DNA of 45,628 nucleotides from Verrucomicrobiaceae bacterium (GCA_027483175.1 JAIXVE010000051.1:1-45628); one strand, 5' to 3'. Counted from the stretch's first letter, positions 33,291 to 43,553 are shown. Numbers and translations: made by a program. Notes: a model not told the origin generated them from the sequence alone.

Positions 33291-34754
33291 ATGGACGCCA
33301 CCGTTCTCATCGTCGACGACGAAAAACACACCCGCGACGGTCTCCGCATGTCCCTTGAAGACGACTTCGACGTCTACGTCGCCTCCGACCGCGCCGAAGC
33401 CCTCGAAGTCCTCAAACACGAACGCATCGACGTCATGGTCACCGACCTCCGCCTCGGTGCCGACGACGGCATGCAACTCATCGACGCCGCCCTCGCCTTC
33501 CCTCACCCCCCAGTCGTCATCATGATGACCGCCTACGGCAGCGTCGACACCGCCGTCGAAGCCATGCGCCGCGGCGCGTGGCACTTCGTCACCAAACCAG
33601 TCAATATCGAGGAACTCGACCTCCTCATCCGCCGCGCCCTCCGCAGCAGAAACCTCGAACAGGAAAACACTTCCCTCCAGCGCCAGATCGACGACCGCTT
33701 CGGCCTCGACAAGCTCCTCGGAAACTCCGCACCCATGCAGCGGGTCTTCGAAAGCATCCAGCAGGTCGCTCCCACCCGCGCCACCGTCCTCATCGAAGGC
33801 GAAAGCGGCACCGGCAAGGAACTCGTCGCCCACGCCCTCCACAACCTCAGCGGCCGACCCAAAGCCAAACTCGTCATCGTCCACTGCGCCGCCCTCTCAC
33901 CACAATTGCTGGAAAGCGAACTCTTCGGCCACGAACGCGGTGCCTTCACCGGCGCCTCCGAACGCCGCATCGGCCGCTTCGAAACCGCCAACGGCGGCAC
34001 GCTCTTCCTCGACGAACTCGGCGAAATCGACCAGAGCACTCAGGTCAAACTCCTCCGCGCCCTCGGCGAACGCACCGTCGAACGCGTCGGCGGCAACGCC
34101 CCCATCAAAATCGATGTCCGCGTCATCGCCGCCACAAACAAAAACCTCGCCGCCATGGTCGAAGACGGCAAATTCCGCGAGGACCTCTACTTCCGCCTCA
34201 ATGTGGTCAATATCCACATGCCCCCGCTCCGCGACCGCCCCGAAGACGTCCCCATCCTCGCCGCCGCCTTCCTCCGCGAACTAGCCAAAGAAAACCGCCG
34301 CGAGGTCCGCGAAATCTCCCTCGAAGCCATGGAAGCCCTCTCCAGCTACCGCTGGCCAGGCAATGTCCGCGAACTCCGCACCGCCATCGAACACGGGGTC
34401 GTCATGTGCACCGGCCCCAAACTCCTCCTCCGCCACCTCCCCCACTCGCTCCGCGGCGGCCACATCCTCAACCTGGCCAACTCCAGACCCGCCTCCCCTA
34501 ACGCCCTCCCCGCACCCGGCGAATCCTCCGCCTCCCGCGCCCTCTCCACCTCCTCTGCCTCCTCGCCCACTTCCCCTCCCGCCGACCTCAACCTCGCGGC
34601 CATGGAGGACTCGTTCATCCGCGAAGCCCTCCGCCGCACCGGCGACAACCGCAGCGCCGCCGCCCGCCTCCTCGGCATCTCCCGCCGCACGCTCCACCGC
34701 AAACTCCACACCATGGGCCTAGCCGAACCCCCGGACGACGACCCCGCCTCCTGA
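33291..34754 (+). CDS. NtrC-family sigma54-dependent response regulator
   Basis: REC TVLIVDDEKHTRDGLRM...VMVTDLRLG; AAA+ GESGTGKELVAHALH, GAFTGA, GGTLFLDELGEI; Fis-type HTH EALRRTGDNRSAAARLLGISRRTLHRKL. Confidence 0.94.
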   Translation: MDATVLIVDDEKHTRDGLRMSLEDDFDVYVASDRAEALEVLKHERIDVMVTDLRLGADDGMQLIDAALAFPHPPVVIMMTAYGSVDTAVEAMRRGAWHFVTKPVNIEELDLLIRRALRSRNLEQENTSLQRQIDDRFGLDKLLGNSAPMQRVFESIQQVAPTRATVLIEGESGTGKELVAHALHNLSGRPKAKLVIVHCAALSPQLLESELFGHERGAFTGASERRIGRFETANGGTLFLDELGEIDQSTQVKLLRALGERTVERVGGNAPIKIDVRVIAATNKNLAAMVEDGKFREDLYFRLNVVNIHMPPLRDRPEDVPILAAAFLRELAKENRREVREISLEAMEALSSYRWPGNVRELRTAIEHGVVMCTGPKLLLRHLPHSLRGGHILNLANSRPASPNALPAPGESSASRALSTSSASSPTSPPADLNLAAMEDSFIREALRRTGDNRSAAARLLGISRRTLHRKLHTMGLAEPPDDDPAS

Positions 34755-35440
34755 TGCCCGCCCCTCTCCCCATCTTCTCCTCCCTCGACCTCCTCGACCA
34801 CCGCCCGCACCCTCGCGGCCCCGCCGCTAACATGGCCGCCGACGAAGCCCTTCTCCTCTCGGTCACCCACCCCACCCTCCGCGTCTATACATGGTCTGAA
34901 CCCGCCGTCAGCTTCGGCTACTTCATCCCGCTCGCCGACGCCCGCATCGTCGCCGGCCCCTCCCAACCCGTCGTCCGCCGCTGGACCGGCGGCGGCATCG
35001 TCTCCCACGGCTCGGACTTCACATGGTCCCTCATCGTCCCCCGATCCCACCCCGCCGCCTCCCTCAATCCCCCGCTCTCCTACGCCTCTTTCCACAAGGC
35101 CCTCGCCGCCGCACTCCTCTCCTCAGGCATCCCCGTCACCCAGGTCCCGCCGGACGCCCCCGCCCCTTCTTCGGGACAATGCCTCGACCTCCCCGCCCCC
35201 GGCGATCTCCTCACACCCAACGGCCGCAAAATCGCCGGTGCCGGCCAGCGCCGCAGCCGCCACGGACTCCTCCACCAGGGCACTCTCCACGGTGTCCCGC
35301 TCCCGCACGACTTCCCCTCACGCCTCGCCGCCGCCCTCGCCTCCGAATACCACACCTTCCCCGCCGACGACTTCCCCGTCGCCCTCTGCGCCGACCTCAC
35401 CGTTCGCTATCAATCCCCGGACTGGCTCGAGAAACGCTGA
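34754..35440 (+). CDS. Lipoate-protein ligase-like (BPL/LplA/LipB family)
   Basis: NMAADEALLLS...YTWSEPAVSFGYF...VVRRWTGGGIVSHGSDFTWSLIV...NGRKIAGAGQRRSRHGLLHQGTL; ATGA overlap with the regulator stop. Confidence 0.85.
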   Translation: MPAPLPIFSSLDLLDHRPHPRGPAANMAADEALLLSVTHPTLRVYTWSEPAVSFGYFIPLADARIVAGPSQPVVRRWTGGGIVSHGSDFTWSLIVPRSHPAASLNPPLSYASFHKALAAALLSSGIPVTQVPPDAPAPSSGQCLDLPAPGDLLTPNGRKIAGAGQRRSRHGLLHQGTLHGVPLPHDFPSRLAAALASEYHTFPADDFPVALCADLTVRYQSPDWLEKR

Positions 35441-35457
35441 CGCACCCCACCCTCCTA

Positions 35458-36750
35458 TCACTTCCCGATGCAGAACAGATGCTTCTCGCCCCGGATCAGC
35501 AGATGATCATTCCACACCGCCGGCGACGCCTGCACATTCTCTCCTAGCGGATTCCTCGCCAGCACTTTGAAGCTCTCCGCGGCCTCGATCACCGCCGTCA
35601 CCCCATCATCCCCGGTGATGTAAATCTTCCCGTCCGCAAGGATCGGCGAAGCCGCATACGTCCCGCCCAGCCGCTCCCGCCACACCACCTCGCCCGTCGC
35701 CGTCTTCGCACACCACGCCATCCCGCCCTCCGTCACACAATAAAGATTCGGAGCCGCATGAATCATCGACGGCAGCTTCGGCGGATTCTTGTCCTGCTCC
35801 CACGCCATCGCAGTCTCCGGCAGCTTCCCCTTCGCACCCGCCAACCGGAACGCCCGCACCGAATCCGCCCCGCCAAACCCGTTCGCCTGAATCACCAGTC
35901 CCTCCGCAATCATCACCGACGGCGTAATCCCCTCCCCCGGATTGTCCGCCGTCCACAGCAATTCCCCGTTCTTCAGATCAAACCCCTGCACCACATCCCC
36001 AGCCGCACTAACAACCACCCGCCGCCCGCTCTCGTCTGTCCACAGATTCGGCGTGATGTGCGAAATCCGCGAACTCCCCCGCATCGTCTTCCACGCCTGC
36101 TTCCCATCCTCCGCACGCAGCGCAAACACAAAACTCCGGTCCCACGGCAACTGCCATCCCACCCGTTCCTTGTCCGCCCCCTCTTTGTCAGGATCCGTAC
36201 TCCAATCCCACGGAATCACCAGCAACCCATCCTCCAGCACCGGCGACGACCCCAACCCATGCCTGCTGTAAAAACGATACTCCCGGAACACCCACTCCAC
36301 CTTCCCCTCGAAATCCAGCGCCGCCACCCCGCCCGACCCGAACAGCGCATACACCCGCTTCCCATCCGTCACCGGCGTCGGCGTCGCATACGTGTTCCTC
36401 GTCTCCTTCCGCGCCGTCTCCTGCGTGAACACTTTCGTCCGCCACAACACCTTCCCATCCTCCGCACTAACACACAGCACTTCCGCCCCCGCCCCGCCCT
36501 CCGTCGCCGTCGTCACAAAAATCCGGTCCCCCCACACAATCGGCGACGAATGCCCCTCCCCAGGGATCTCCGTCTTCCACTTCAATCCCTTCCCTCCCTC
36601 CTTCACCACATCCCACTCCAGCGGCAATCCCTTCGCCTGCGACTCCCCCTGCCTCGTCGGCCCCCGAAAACACGGCCACTGCTCGCCACCAACAGCCGCA
36701 AGGCTCCACAACAGCGACACAACAACAACCAGTCTCTCGGATGACTTCAT
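35458..36750 (-). CDS. Secreted PQQ-binding-like beta-propeller repeat protein
   Basis: WPCFRGPTRQGES...LKWKTEIPGEGHSSPIVWGDRIFVTTATEG...LCVSAEDGKVLWRTKVF...GEVVWRERLGGTYAASPILADGKIYITGDDG. Confidence 0.88.
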   Translation of the reverse strand: MKSSERLVVVVSLLWSLAAVGGEQWPCFRGPTRQGESQAKGLPLEWDVVKEGGKGLKWKTEIPGEGHSSPIVWGDRIFVTTATEGGAGAEVLCVSAEDGKVLWRTKVFTQETARKETRNTYATPTPVTDGKRVYALFGSGGVAALDFEGKVEWVFREYRFYSRHGLGSSPVLEDGLLVIPWDWSTDPDKEGADKERVGWQLPWDRSFVFALRAEDGKQAWKTMRGSSRISHITPNLWTDESGRRVVVSAAGDVVQGFDLKNGELLWTADNPGEGITPSVMIAEGLVIQANGFGGADSVRAFRLAGAKGKLPETAMAWEQDKNPPKLPSMIHAAPNLYCVTEGGMAWCAKTATGEVVWRERLGGTYAASPILADGKIYITGDDGVTAVIEAAESFKVLARNPLGENVQASPAVWNDHLLIRGEKHLFCIGK

Positions 36751-36889
36751 AATTCAGGGGAATACCTTCGGTTCCGCTCCCCTTCAAGGCCCCATCAGCC
36801 CCACGCACCGCCATTTTCTCCCGCATCCATGGGCGGCCGCTTAGCGTTTGCACCCCTCCCTCACCAGCCGGACATCCCCGCTCAACCGC

Positions 36890-38419
36890 ATGCCTCTTCC
36901 CCGCCAACCCTCCCCCCTCCGCACGTGGTTCCCCCTCCTGCCCGCCTTCATCTGCCTCGTCGTCGCCATCCTCCAGATGCGCTGGGACTGGTCATACTCG
37001 GACGACTACCGCTACGGCTGGTTCGTCCCACCACTCGCCCTCTACCTCTTCTCCCTCCGCTGGCGCGACCGCCCCCCCACCTCCCGCCCCGCTCCCCACC
37101 TCCTAGCATGGACCCTCCTCGGTCTGTTCGTCGCCACCACCCTTCTCATCAAGGAAGCCAACCCGGAATGGCGCATCGTCAGTCTCGCCCTCGCCGCCGC
37201 GACCGCCGCCGCCGCACTCCTCGCCGCCGGCCACATCGGCGGCTCGCCATGGATCCGCCACTTCTCCGGCGCTGCCACCTTCCTCCTCACCGCCGTCCCA
37301 TGGCCCTCAGCCCTCGAACATGCCCTCACCCGATTCCTTATGCCGGCCAACGCCGCCGCCGTCGTCTCCCTCCTCCACTCCCTCAATATCCCCGCCACCC
37401 GCCGCGGCCACCTCGTCACCCTAGCCTCCGGCACCCTCGGCGTCGAAGAAGCCTGCAGCGGCATCCGCTCACTCCAGTGCACCATCATGGCCGCATGGTT
37501 CATCAGCGAACTCCTCCACCTCCCATGGCCCCGGCGCTTCATCCTCGCCGCCGCAGCCATCGCCATCGCCTTCCTCACCAACATCCTCAGAACCTCCTCC
37601 CTCGCCCTCGCCGCCGCCAACTCAGGCCTCGCCGCCGTCGATTCATGGCACGACTCCGCCGGCTTTCTCGTCCTCACTCTAAACCTCACCCTCGTCCTCG
37701 TCATCGCCCGCAAGCTCTCCGCTCCTCACCCCAATCCTTCCCCCACTCCCTCCACCCCCGCGCCCGCCCCCCCTCCCATCGCCGCCACCGGCCCAGCCCT
37801 CTGCCTCACCCTCATCCTCACAGGCACCACCCTCACCGAATGGTGGTACCAGCGCAGCGAACCCTCCCCGCTCCCGCCATGGCACCTTGCCCCCCCTCAA
37901 AATGCCGCCGGCTTCTCCCTAGCCACCCCCAGCGACCGCATCGTCCGCCTCCTCCGCTTCTCACGCGCATGGTCCGCCAAATGGCTCACGCCTTCCTCAA
38001 AACCTGTCCACGCCTTCTACATGGAATGGGACAAAGGCAGGGTCCCTCCCGAAAACATGCGCTCCCACCAGCCAGGCATCTGCCTCCCCGGCATGGGCAT
38101 GACTCTCATCGCTGAACACGACCCCGTCACCCTCTCCACCGCAGGATTCCCCGCCACCGCCCGCGTCTTCGAATTCAAAGACCGCGGCCAGCCCGTCTTC
38201 GTCTTCTATATGGTCCAGGAATCCTCACCCATCGATCCCTCCTCATCCCCCGACTCCAGCAATCCCCTCAGCCTCCGGCTCGCCGCCGTCCGCTCCGCTC
38301 GTCGCAACCCCGGCCAGCGCTTCGTCGAACTTGGGATCTGGAATGAACCATCGCCAGCCAACGCTCGCGCAGCCTTCCTCGACTTCTGGACCGCCGCCCT
38401 CCGCACCGGCCCACTCTAA
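36890..38419 (+). CDS. Exosortase fused to C-terminal EpsI-like domain
   Basis: Polytopic; TLGVEEACSGIRSLQ (Cys), NILRTSSLAL (Arg), DSWHDSAGF (His); C-terminal SHQPGICLPGMGMTLIAEHDPV...VFVFYMVQ resembles EpsI. Confidence 0.9.
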   Translation: MPLPRQPSPLRTWFPLLPAFICLVVAILQMRWDWSYSDDYRYGWFVPPLALYLFSLRWRDRPPTSRPAPHLLAWTLLGLFVATTLLIKEANPEWRIVSLALAAATAAAALLAAGHIGGSPWIRHFSGAATFLLTAVPWPSALEHALTRFLMPANAAAVVSLLHSLNIPATRRGHLVTLASGTLGVEEACSGIRSLQCTIMAAWFISELLHLPWPRRFILAAAAIAIAFLTNILRTSSLALAAANSGLAAVDSWHDSAGFLVLTLNLTLVLVIARKLSAPHPNPSPTPSTPAPAPPPIAATGPALCLTLILTGTTLTEWWYQRSEPSPLPPWHLAPPQNAAGFSLATPSDRIVRLLRFSRAWSAKWLTPSSKPVHAFYMEWDKGRVPPENMRSHQPGICLPGMGMTLIAEHDPVTLSTAGFPATARVFEFKDRGQPVFVFYMVQESSPIDPSSSPDSSNPLSLRLAAVRSARRNPGQRFVELGIWNEPSPANARAAFLDFWTAALRTGPL

Positions 38420-38446
38420 CACACCGCACCAGCCTCGCTCATCCAA

Positions 38447-38734
38447 TCACTCCTTGCGCGATTCCTGCCACGCCAGAAACAACCCGAATATCATCGCCAC
38501 CCGCCCCCCGAACTCCGTCGCCCGCAACGCCACCGCCGCATCAAAACTCGGTCGCCCAGGCACAAAGATTCCCGCAAGCGTCGACACCATCACCAACCCA
38601 GCCCCAATCGTCACAAGGTACCCGGCTCGACGCCACCCGCGCTGCACAAAGTACATGCCGGTCAGAATCCACGCCAGCAGCAGCAGGAAATTCACCCCCA
38701 GCGACCCCACGGTCAGGAACTCATAAATCTTCAT
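38447..38734 (-). CDS. Small integral membrane protein
   Basis: MKIYEFLTVGSLGVNFLLLLAWILTGMYFVQRGWRRAGYLVTIGAGLVMVSTLAGIFVPG...VAMIFGLFLAWQESRKE. Confidence 0.6.
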   Translation of the reverse strand: MKIYEFLTVGSLGVNFLLLLAWILTGMYFVQRGWRRAGYLVTIGAGLVMVSTLAGIFVPGRPSFDAAVALRATEFGGRVAMIFGLFLAWQESRKE

Positions 38735-38895
38735 GTCGTCGGCAGATTCGCTTTGTCTCTTCGCTCGCTCCTTCAACCTTCCGGCTGAACAGCCGCCTTC
38801 CCTCGCGGCTCGCCCTTCCCCACGCAACCAGAAGATCCCCTCTCTCCTCAACCCCCTTGCAGCACCCCACCCACCCTGCTAAACCCCACGCCCCT

Positions 38896-39822
38896 ATGAG
38901 TAAACGCGTCGTCCTCCTCTTCTCCGGCCAAGGCGCCCAGTCCGTCGGCATGGGCCTCGAATTGGCCTCCGCCTTCCCAGCCGCCCGCACTCTCCTCGAC
39001 GAAGCGGACGCCGTCCTCGGCTACAGTCTCACGAACGTCATGTTCCAAGGCCCCATCGAGGAACTCACCCGCACCAGCCGCTGCCAGCCCGCCCTCTACA
39101 CCCACGGTCTCGCCTGCCTCGCCGTCCTCCGCGAAGCCCTCCCCGATCTCGAAATCGCCGCCGCCGCAGGCCTCTCCCTCGGCGAATTCACCGCCCACGC
39201 CGCCGCCTCCACCTTCTCCTTCGCCGATGGCCTCCAGCTCGTCGCCCGCCGCGGCAGCTTCATGGAAGACGCCTGCAACGCCACCGCCGGCTCCATGCTC
39301 GCCATGCTCGGCGGCGAAGAAGATCAGATCCGCTCCCTCGCCACCGACGCCGATGTCGACATGGCCAACTTCAATACCCCCGGCCAGATCGTCCTCAGCG
39401 GCTCCAAAGAAAACATCGCCCGCGCCGCCTCCCTCGCCAAAGAACGCGGCCTCCGCGGCAAGGAACTCCCCGTCGCCGGTGCCTATCACAGCCGCCTCAT
39501 GATCAGCGCTCAGCACAAACTCGCCGCAGAACTCGCCTCCACCCCCATCGCCTCCCCAGCCTTCCCCGTCATCTGCAACCTCGAAGCCCGTCCAGTCTCT
39601 TCCCCCGAAGACATCCGCCGCACGCTCGAAGCCCAGGTCACTGGCTCCGTCCGCTGGGCCCAAAGCATGGACTTCCTCCTCGAAGCAGGCCACGACCTCT
39701 TCATCGAACTCGGCCCCGGCGGCCAACTCGCAGGCATGCTCTCCCGCATCCGCAAAGGCACCCCCGTCCACTCCATCTCTGACCCCGCCAGTCTCGAAAA
39801 AGCCGTCGCCGCCCTCCGCTGA
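38896..39822 (+). CDS. fabD: Malonyl-CoA:ACP transacylase
   Basis: VVLLFSGQGAQSVGMG, AAGLSLGEFTAHAAA, VANFNTPGQIVLSG-type motif, VAGAYHSRLM, ELGPGGQLAGML. Confidence 0.93.
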   Translation: MSKRVVLLFSGQGAQSVGMGLELASAFPAARTLLDEADAVLGYSLTNVMFQGPIEELTRTSRCQPALYTHGLACLAVLREALPDLEIAAAAGLSLGEFTAHAAASTFSFADGLQLVARRGSFMEDACNATAGSMLAMLGGEEDQIRSLATDADVDMANFNTPGQIVLSGSKENIARAASLAKERGLRGKELPVAGAYHSRLMISAQHKLAAELASTPIASPAFPVICNLEARPVSSPEDIRRTLEAQVTGSVRWAQSMDFLLEAGHDLFIELGPGGQLAGMLSRIRKGTPVHSISDPASLEKAVAALR

Positions 39823-39875
39823 TGCGGATCCCCATCCCGCAGGCACTCCCCGCCACCCACGGCTCACTTCACTCC

Positions 39876-41126
39876 ATGAGCCGTCCCATCACGTCACGCC
39901 TCCCAGCCTCGCTCGCCTTCGCCTCCCTCATCCTTGCCTCCTCCCCTCTAGTAGCTCAGGATTGGACTCGCTTCCACGGCCCCAGCGGCGGCAACGCCGC
40001 CGCCCCAAGCCTCCCCGCTTCCTTCACCGACGCCGACTTCGCATGGAAAACCGACCTCCCCGGCACCGGCGTCTCCTCCCCGGTCGCATGGGGCAACTCC
40101 GTCTTCCTAACCACAGAAACCGACAGCACCAGCCGCGCCCTCCTCTGCCTCGATCTCTCCTCAGGCAAGGAACGCTGGCGCCTCGCTGACTCGTTCGACG
40201 CCCACGGCAAACACCGCTTCAACAGCTTCGCCAGCAGCACCCCCACCGTCGACAAGGACCGCATCTACCTCTCATGGACCAGCGGCGGCAACATGCTCGC
40301 CCTCGCCGCCGACCACAACGGCCACAAGCTCTGGCAAGCCAACCTCGGCCCCTACTCCGAAGAACACGGCAGCGGCGCCTCGCCAGTCCTCGCCGGTCCC
40401 GCCCTCATCGTCGTCAACGACTCCCAGGGCGCTGACGGTGCCATCCTCGGCCTCAATCCGAAAGACGGCACCACGCTCTGGAAACTCCCCCGCCGCAGCG
40501 ACCGCACGCCTTTCTCCACCCCGGCCGTCTACGAGGAATCACCCGGCCTCTGGCGCGTCGTCCTCTCCAGCAACCCGGCCGCCCTAACCTGCCTCGACGC
40601 AGCCTCCGGCAAGGTCCTCTGGAACGTCGATAACCCCCAGCCCGGCCAGCGCGCCGTCGGCTCCCCCACCATCACTAACGGCATCTGCTTCGCCACCGTC
40701 GGCCAGGGCGGCAAAGCCAACGCCGCCCTTGCCGTCCGTCTCAAAGACGGCTCGCGTCTCTGGGAAAACGGCAAGGGCCTCCCCTACGTCCCCACTCCCC
40801 TCGCCATCAACAAACACTTCCTCCTCCTCGGCGACGGCGGCATCCTCTCCTCCGTCAACTCGGAAACCGGCACCCACTCATGGAGCGAACGCGTCTTCCA
40901 GGACCAGGCCTACAGCTCCCCGGTCTCCTCAGGCGACCGCATCTTCTGCATCAGTCGCTCCGGCAAAATCGCCGTCGTCAGCGCCAACCCGGACTCCTTC
41001 AAACTCCTCGGCTCCGCCGAACTCGGCGACCCCTGCGACTCCACTCCAGCCATCGCCAACGGTCGTCTCATCATCCGCACCGCCCACAAGCTCTTCTGCC
41101 TCGCCCCCAAGGACGCCCGGCCCTGA
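39876..41126 (+). CDS. Secreted PQQ-binding-like beta-propeller repeat protein
   Basis: Signal peptide; DWTRFHGPSGGN...FAWKTDLPGTGVSSPVAWGNSVFLTTETD...LCLDLSSGKERWRL; paralogous to 35458-36750. Confidence 0.87.
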   Translation: MSRPITSRLPASLAFASLILASSPLVAQDWTRFHGPSGGNAAAPSLPASFTDADFAWKTDLPGTGVSSPVAWGNSVFLTTETDSTSRALLCLDLSSGKERWRLADSFDAHGKHRFNSFASSTPTVDKDRIYLSWTSGGNMLALAADHNGHKLWQANLGPYSEEHGSGASPVLAGPALIVVNDSQGADGAILGLNPKDGTTLWKLPRRSDRTPFSTPAVYEESPGLWRVVLSSNPAALTCLDAASGKVLWNVDNPQPGQRAVGSPTITNGICFATVGQGGKANAALAVRLKDGSRLWENGKGLPYVPTPLAINKHFLLLGDGGILSSVNSETGTHSWSERVFQDQAYSSPVSSGDRIFCISRSGKIAVVSANPDSFKLLGSAELGDPCDSTPAIANGRLIIRTAHKLFCLAPKDARP

Positions 41127-41130
41127 TTCC

Positions 41131-41634
41131 TCAGCACCACCCTTTCTCAAGGTAAACCCGCAGACTCCCGTCGCACGGCCCAAGGCTTTCTAGCAACTCC
41201 ACCGCGCTCCGCCCCTGCCCAGGCAGCACCAATCCCGGCCGCACCGCCGCCAGCGGCGCCAGCACAAACCTCCGCTCCGCTATCCTCGGATGGGGCACCG
41301 TCAGCTCCGGCTCCCGCAACGTCTCCCCACCCGCATACAGCACATCCAGATCCACCGTCCGCGGCGCATTCCGCCCGCGCTCATCCGGCCGACCCATCGC
41401 CCGCTCAATCCCCTGCAGCGCCCGCAGCAGTTCGAACGGCGTCATCTCACTCTCCACCACCACCACCGCATTCAGAAACGCCCCCGACCCCTCCGGACAA
41501 TCCACCGGCTCAGTCTCATACACCGGCGAAACCGCCACCACCCGCCCGCAACCCGCCGACAGCCGCGCCACCGCCTCCCGCAGCGCCGTCAGCCGGTCCC
41601 CGAGATTCGATCCCAGCGCAATCCCGAACTCCAT
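41131..41634 (-). CDS. folK: 2-amino-4-hydroxy-6-hydroxymethyldihydropteridine diphosphokinase
   Basis: GIALGSNLGDRLTALREAV...SPVYETEPVDCPEGSGAFLNAVVVVES...ALQGIERAMGRPDERGRNAPRTVDLDVLY...VPHPRIAERRFVLAPL. Confidence 0.94.
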   Translation of the reverse strand: MEFGIALGSNLGDRLTALREAVARLSAGCGRVVAVSPVYETEPVDCPEGSGAFLNAVVVVESEMTPFELLRALQGIERAMGRPDERGRNAPRTVDLDVLYAGGETLREPELTVPHPRIAERRFVLAPLAAVRPGLVLPGQGRSAVELLESLGPCDGSLRVYLEKGWC

Positions 41635-41638
41635 GATC

Positions 41639-42385
41639 CTAACGCTCCCGCAGCCCGAGCACATCCTCCATGTCGTACAACCCCGGTGCCCGCCCCGTCA
41701 GCCACTTCGCCGCACGCACCGCCCCGTTCGCAAACGTATCCCGGCTGCTCGCCTTGTGCGTCAGCTCCACCCGCTCCCCTAACGCCGCAAACATCACCGT
41801 GTGATCTCCCACCACATCCCCACCGCGCACCGCATGCATCCCAATCTCCCGCTTCGTCCGCGCTCCCACATTCCCATGCCGCCCATGCCTCACATCGTCC
41901 TGATAGGATAACCCAGCCACTTCACACAGAATCTCCGCCAGCCGCCGCGCCGTCCCGCTCGGGCTGTCAATCTTCCGGTGATGATGCATCTCCACCACCT
42001 CCAGATCATAGTCCGGCCCCAGAATCTCCGCCGCCCGCCTCGTCAGCCAGAACAACGTGTTCACTCCCACACTGAAATTCGGCGCAAACACCACCGGCAA
42101 CCGCGTCGACGCCTCCCGGATGAACGCCTCCGTCTCCCCATCATGCCCCGTCGTCCCAATCACCAGCGGCTTCCCAGCCGCCAGACACGCCGCCGTCAGC
42201 TCCCTCGTGAACGAATGATGCGAAAAATCCACCACCGCTTCACACGCCGCCAGATTCTCCCCAAGATCATCCCCCGCATCAATCAGCCGCTCCGCCACCA
42301 CATCAGGATCCGCCGCCGCACTCTCCGCCACCGCCTGCCCCATCCGCCCACGGCATCCCGTCACAAGTAATTTCAATGGTCTCAT
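41639..42385 (-). CDS. dapB: 4-hydroxy-tetrahydrodipicolinate reductase
   Basis: KLLVTGCRGRMGQAV, VVDFSHHSF, PLVIGTTGHDGE, APNFSVGVNTLFWL, VEMHHHRKIDSPSGTA, HAVRGGDVVGDHTV. Confidence 0.95.
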   Translation of the reverse strand: MRPLKLLVTGCRGRMGQAVAESAAADPDVVAERLIDAGDDLGENLAACEAVVDFSHHSFTRELTAACLAAGKPLVIGTTGHDGETEAFIREASTRLPVVFAPNFSVGVNTLFWLTRRAAEILGPDYDLEVVEMHHHRKIDSPSGTARRLAEILCEVAGLSYQDDVRHGRHGNVGARTKREIGMHAVRGGDVVGDHTVMFAALGERVELTHKASSRDTFANGAVRAAKWLTGRAPGLYDMEDVLGLRER

Positions 42386-42472
42386 CCCTCCCGACTACTC
42401 CCACCCCTCCACCCACGCAAGCGCCACCACTCTCTTGAGCCCGCTTCCCTCCGCACCCATCTTCCCCACACC

Positions 42473-43459
42473 GTGCCCGTCGTCACTTCCTCCTACCTCC
42501 CACCGCGTTTCCTCAGACACGGCCACACCGCCACCATCCTCGCCAGCTTCTTCCCCGCCGGTCCAGACCAATGGTCCGCTTTCGAACGGCTCGAACTCCC
42601 CGACTCCGACTTCCTCGACCTCGCATGGATGCTGCACCCCTCCCCTCGCCCCGCCCCTCTCGCCATCCTCTCCCACGGCCTCGAAGGCAGCTTCAACGCC
42701 CCCTACATCCGTAGTCTCGCCCGCACCCTCCACGCCGCCAGCTGGAACATCCTCGCATGGAACTACCGCTCCTGCGGCGGCATCCCCAACCGTCTCCCCC
42801 AATCCTATCACAGCGGTGCCTCCGACGACCTCCGCCTCGTCGTCTCCCACGCCGCCCCACGCGCCTCCACCATCGCCCTCATCGGCTTCAGCCTCGGCGG
42901 CAACCTCACCCTCAAATACGCCGCCGAATCCCCTCCCCACCCCGCCGTCTCCACCGCCATCGCCGTCTCCGCTCCAGTCCACCTCGCCTCCAGCGCCCGC
43001 GCCCTCGACCTCCCACGCAACCGTCTCTACCTCCACCGCTTCCTCAGATCCCTCATCCCCAAAGCCCTCGCCAAAGCCCGCCAGTTCCCCGGCTCGCTCG
43101 ACCCCACCACCCTCTCCTCCATCCGCTCCATCCACGACTTCGACCACCGCGTCACCGCCCCACTCCACGGCTTCTCCAGCGCCGAAGACTACTGGCAACG
43201 CGCCTCCGCCCTCCCCCTCCTCCCCAAACTCTCCATTCCCTCCCTCCTCCTCAACGCCCTCGACGACCCGCTCCTCGCCACCCCTTCCTTCCCTGAATCC
43301 ATCGCCGCCCCCCACCCGCTCTTCCACATGGAATCCTCGCGCTTCGGCGGCCACGTCGGCTTCCCTGACCCCGCACGCGGCTGGCAACGCTGGCACGACC
43401 GCCGCATCCTCTCCTTCCTCAACGAACACTCCCCCACCCCAACCACACCCGCACCCTAA
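42473..43459 (+). CDS. YheT-like alpha/beta hydrolase
   Basis: GTG start; FLRHGHTATILASFF, LSHGLEGSFNAPYIRSLA, WNYRSCGGIPNRL...SYHSGASDDL, IGFSLGGNLTLKYAAE, SRFGGHVGF. Confidence 0.9.
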   Translation: MPVVTSSYLPPRFLRHGHTATILASFFPAGPDQWSAFERLELPDSDFLDLAWMLHPSPRPAPLAILSHGLEGSFNAPYIRSLARTLHAASWNILAWNYRSCGGIPNRLPQSYHSGASDDLRLVVSHAAPRASTIALIGFSLGGNLTLKYAAESPPHPAVSTAIAVSAPVHLASSARALDLPRNRLYLHRFLRSLIPKALAKARQFPGSLDPTTLSSIRSIHDFDHRVTAPLHGFSSAEDYWQRASALPLLPKLSIPSLLLNALDDPLLATPSFPESIAAPHPLFHMESSRFGGHVGFPDPARGWQRWHDRRILSFLNEHSPTPTTPAP

Positions 43460-43474
43460 CTCCTGAGAAAACCA

Positions 43475-43515
43475 CAAAAAACGGCCGGACCAGTGATTCC
43501 CACCAGCCCGGCCGT
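43475..43515 (-). terminator. Intrinsic terminator for the minus-strand cytochrome c gene (possibly bidirectional)
   Basis: Perfect 8-bp stem ACGGCCGG (43481-43488) / CCGGCCGT (43508-43515); on the minus strand followed by a T run (complement of acaaaaa|a, 43475-43480). Confidence 0.75.
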
Positions 43516-43553
43516 CAGATCATCTTTCCGGGATCAAAACATCCCGCACATCC

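Noticed and set aside
33249-33884. N-terminal part of the 457-aa minus-strand ORF ending at 32511
   Set aside because: Antisense to the NtrC-type regulator; rsmD itself starts at 33125.
38848-39867. 339-aa minus-strand ORF
   Set aside because: Antisense shadow of fabD; no recognisable motifs.
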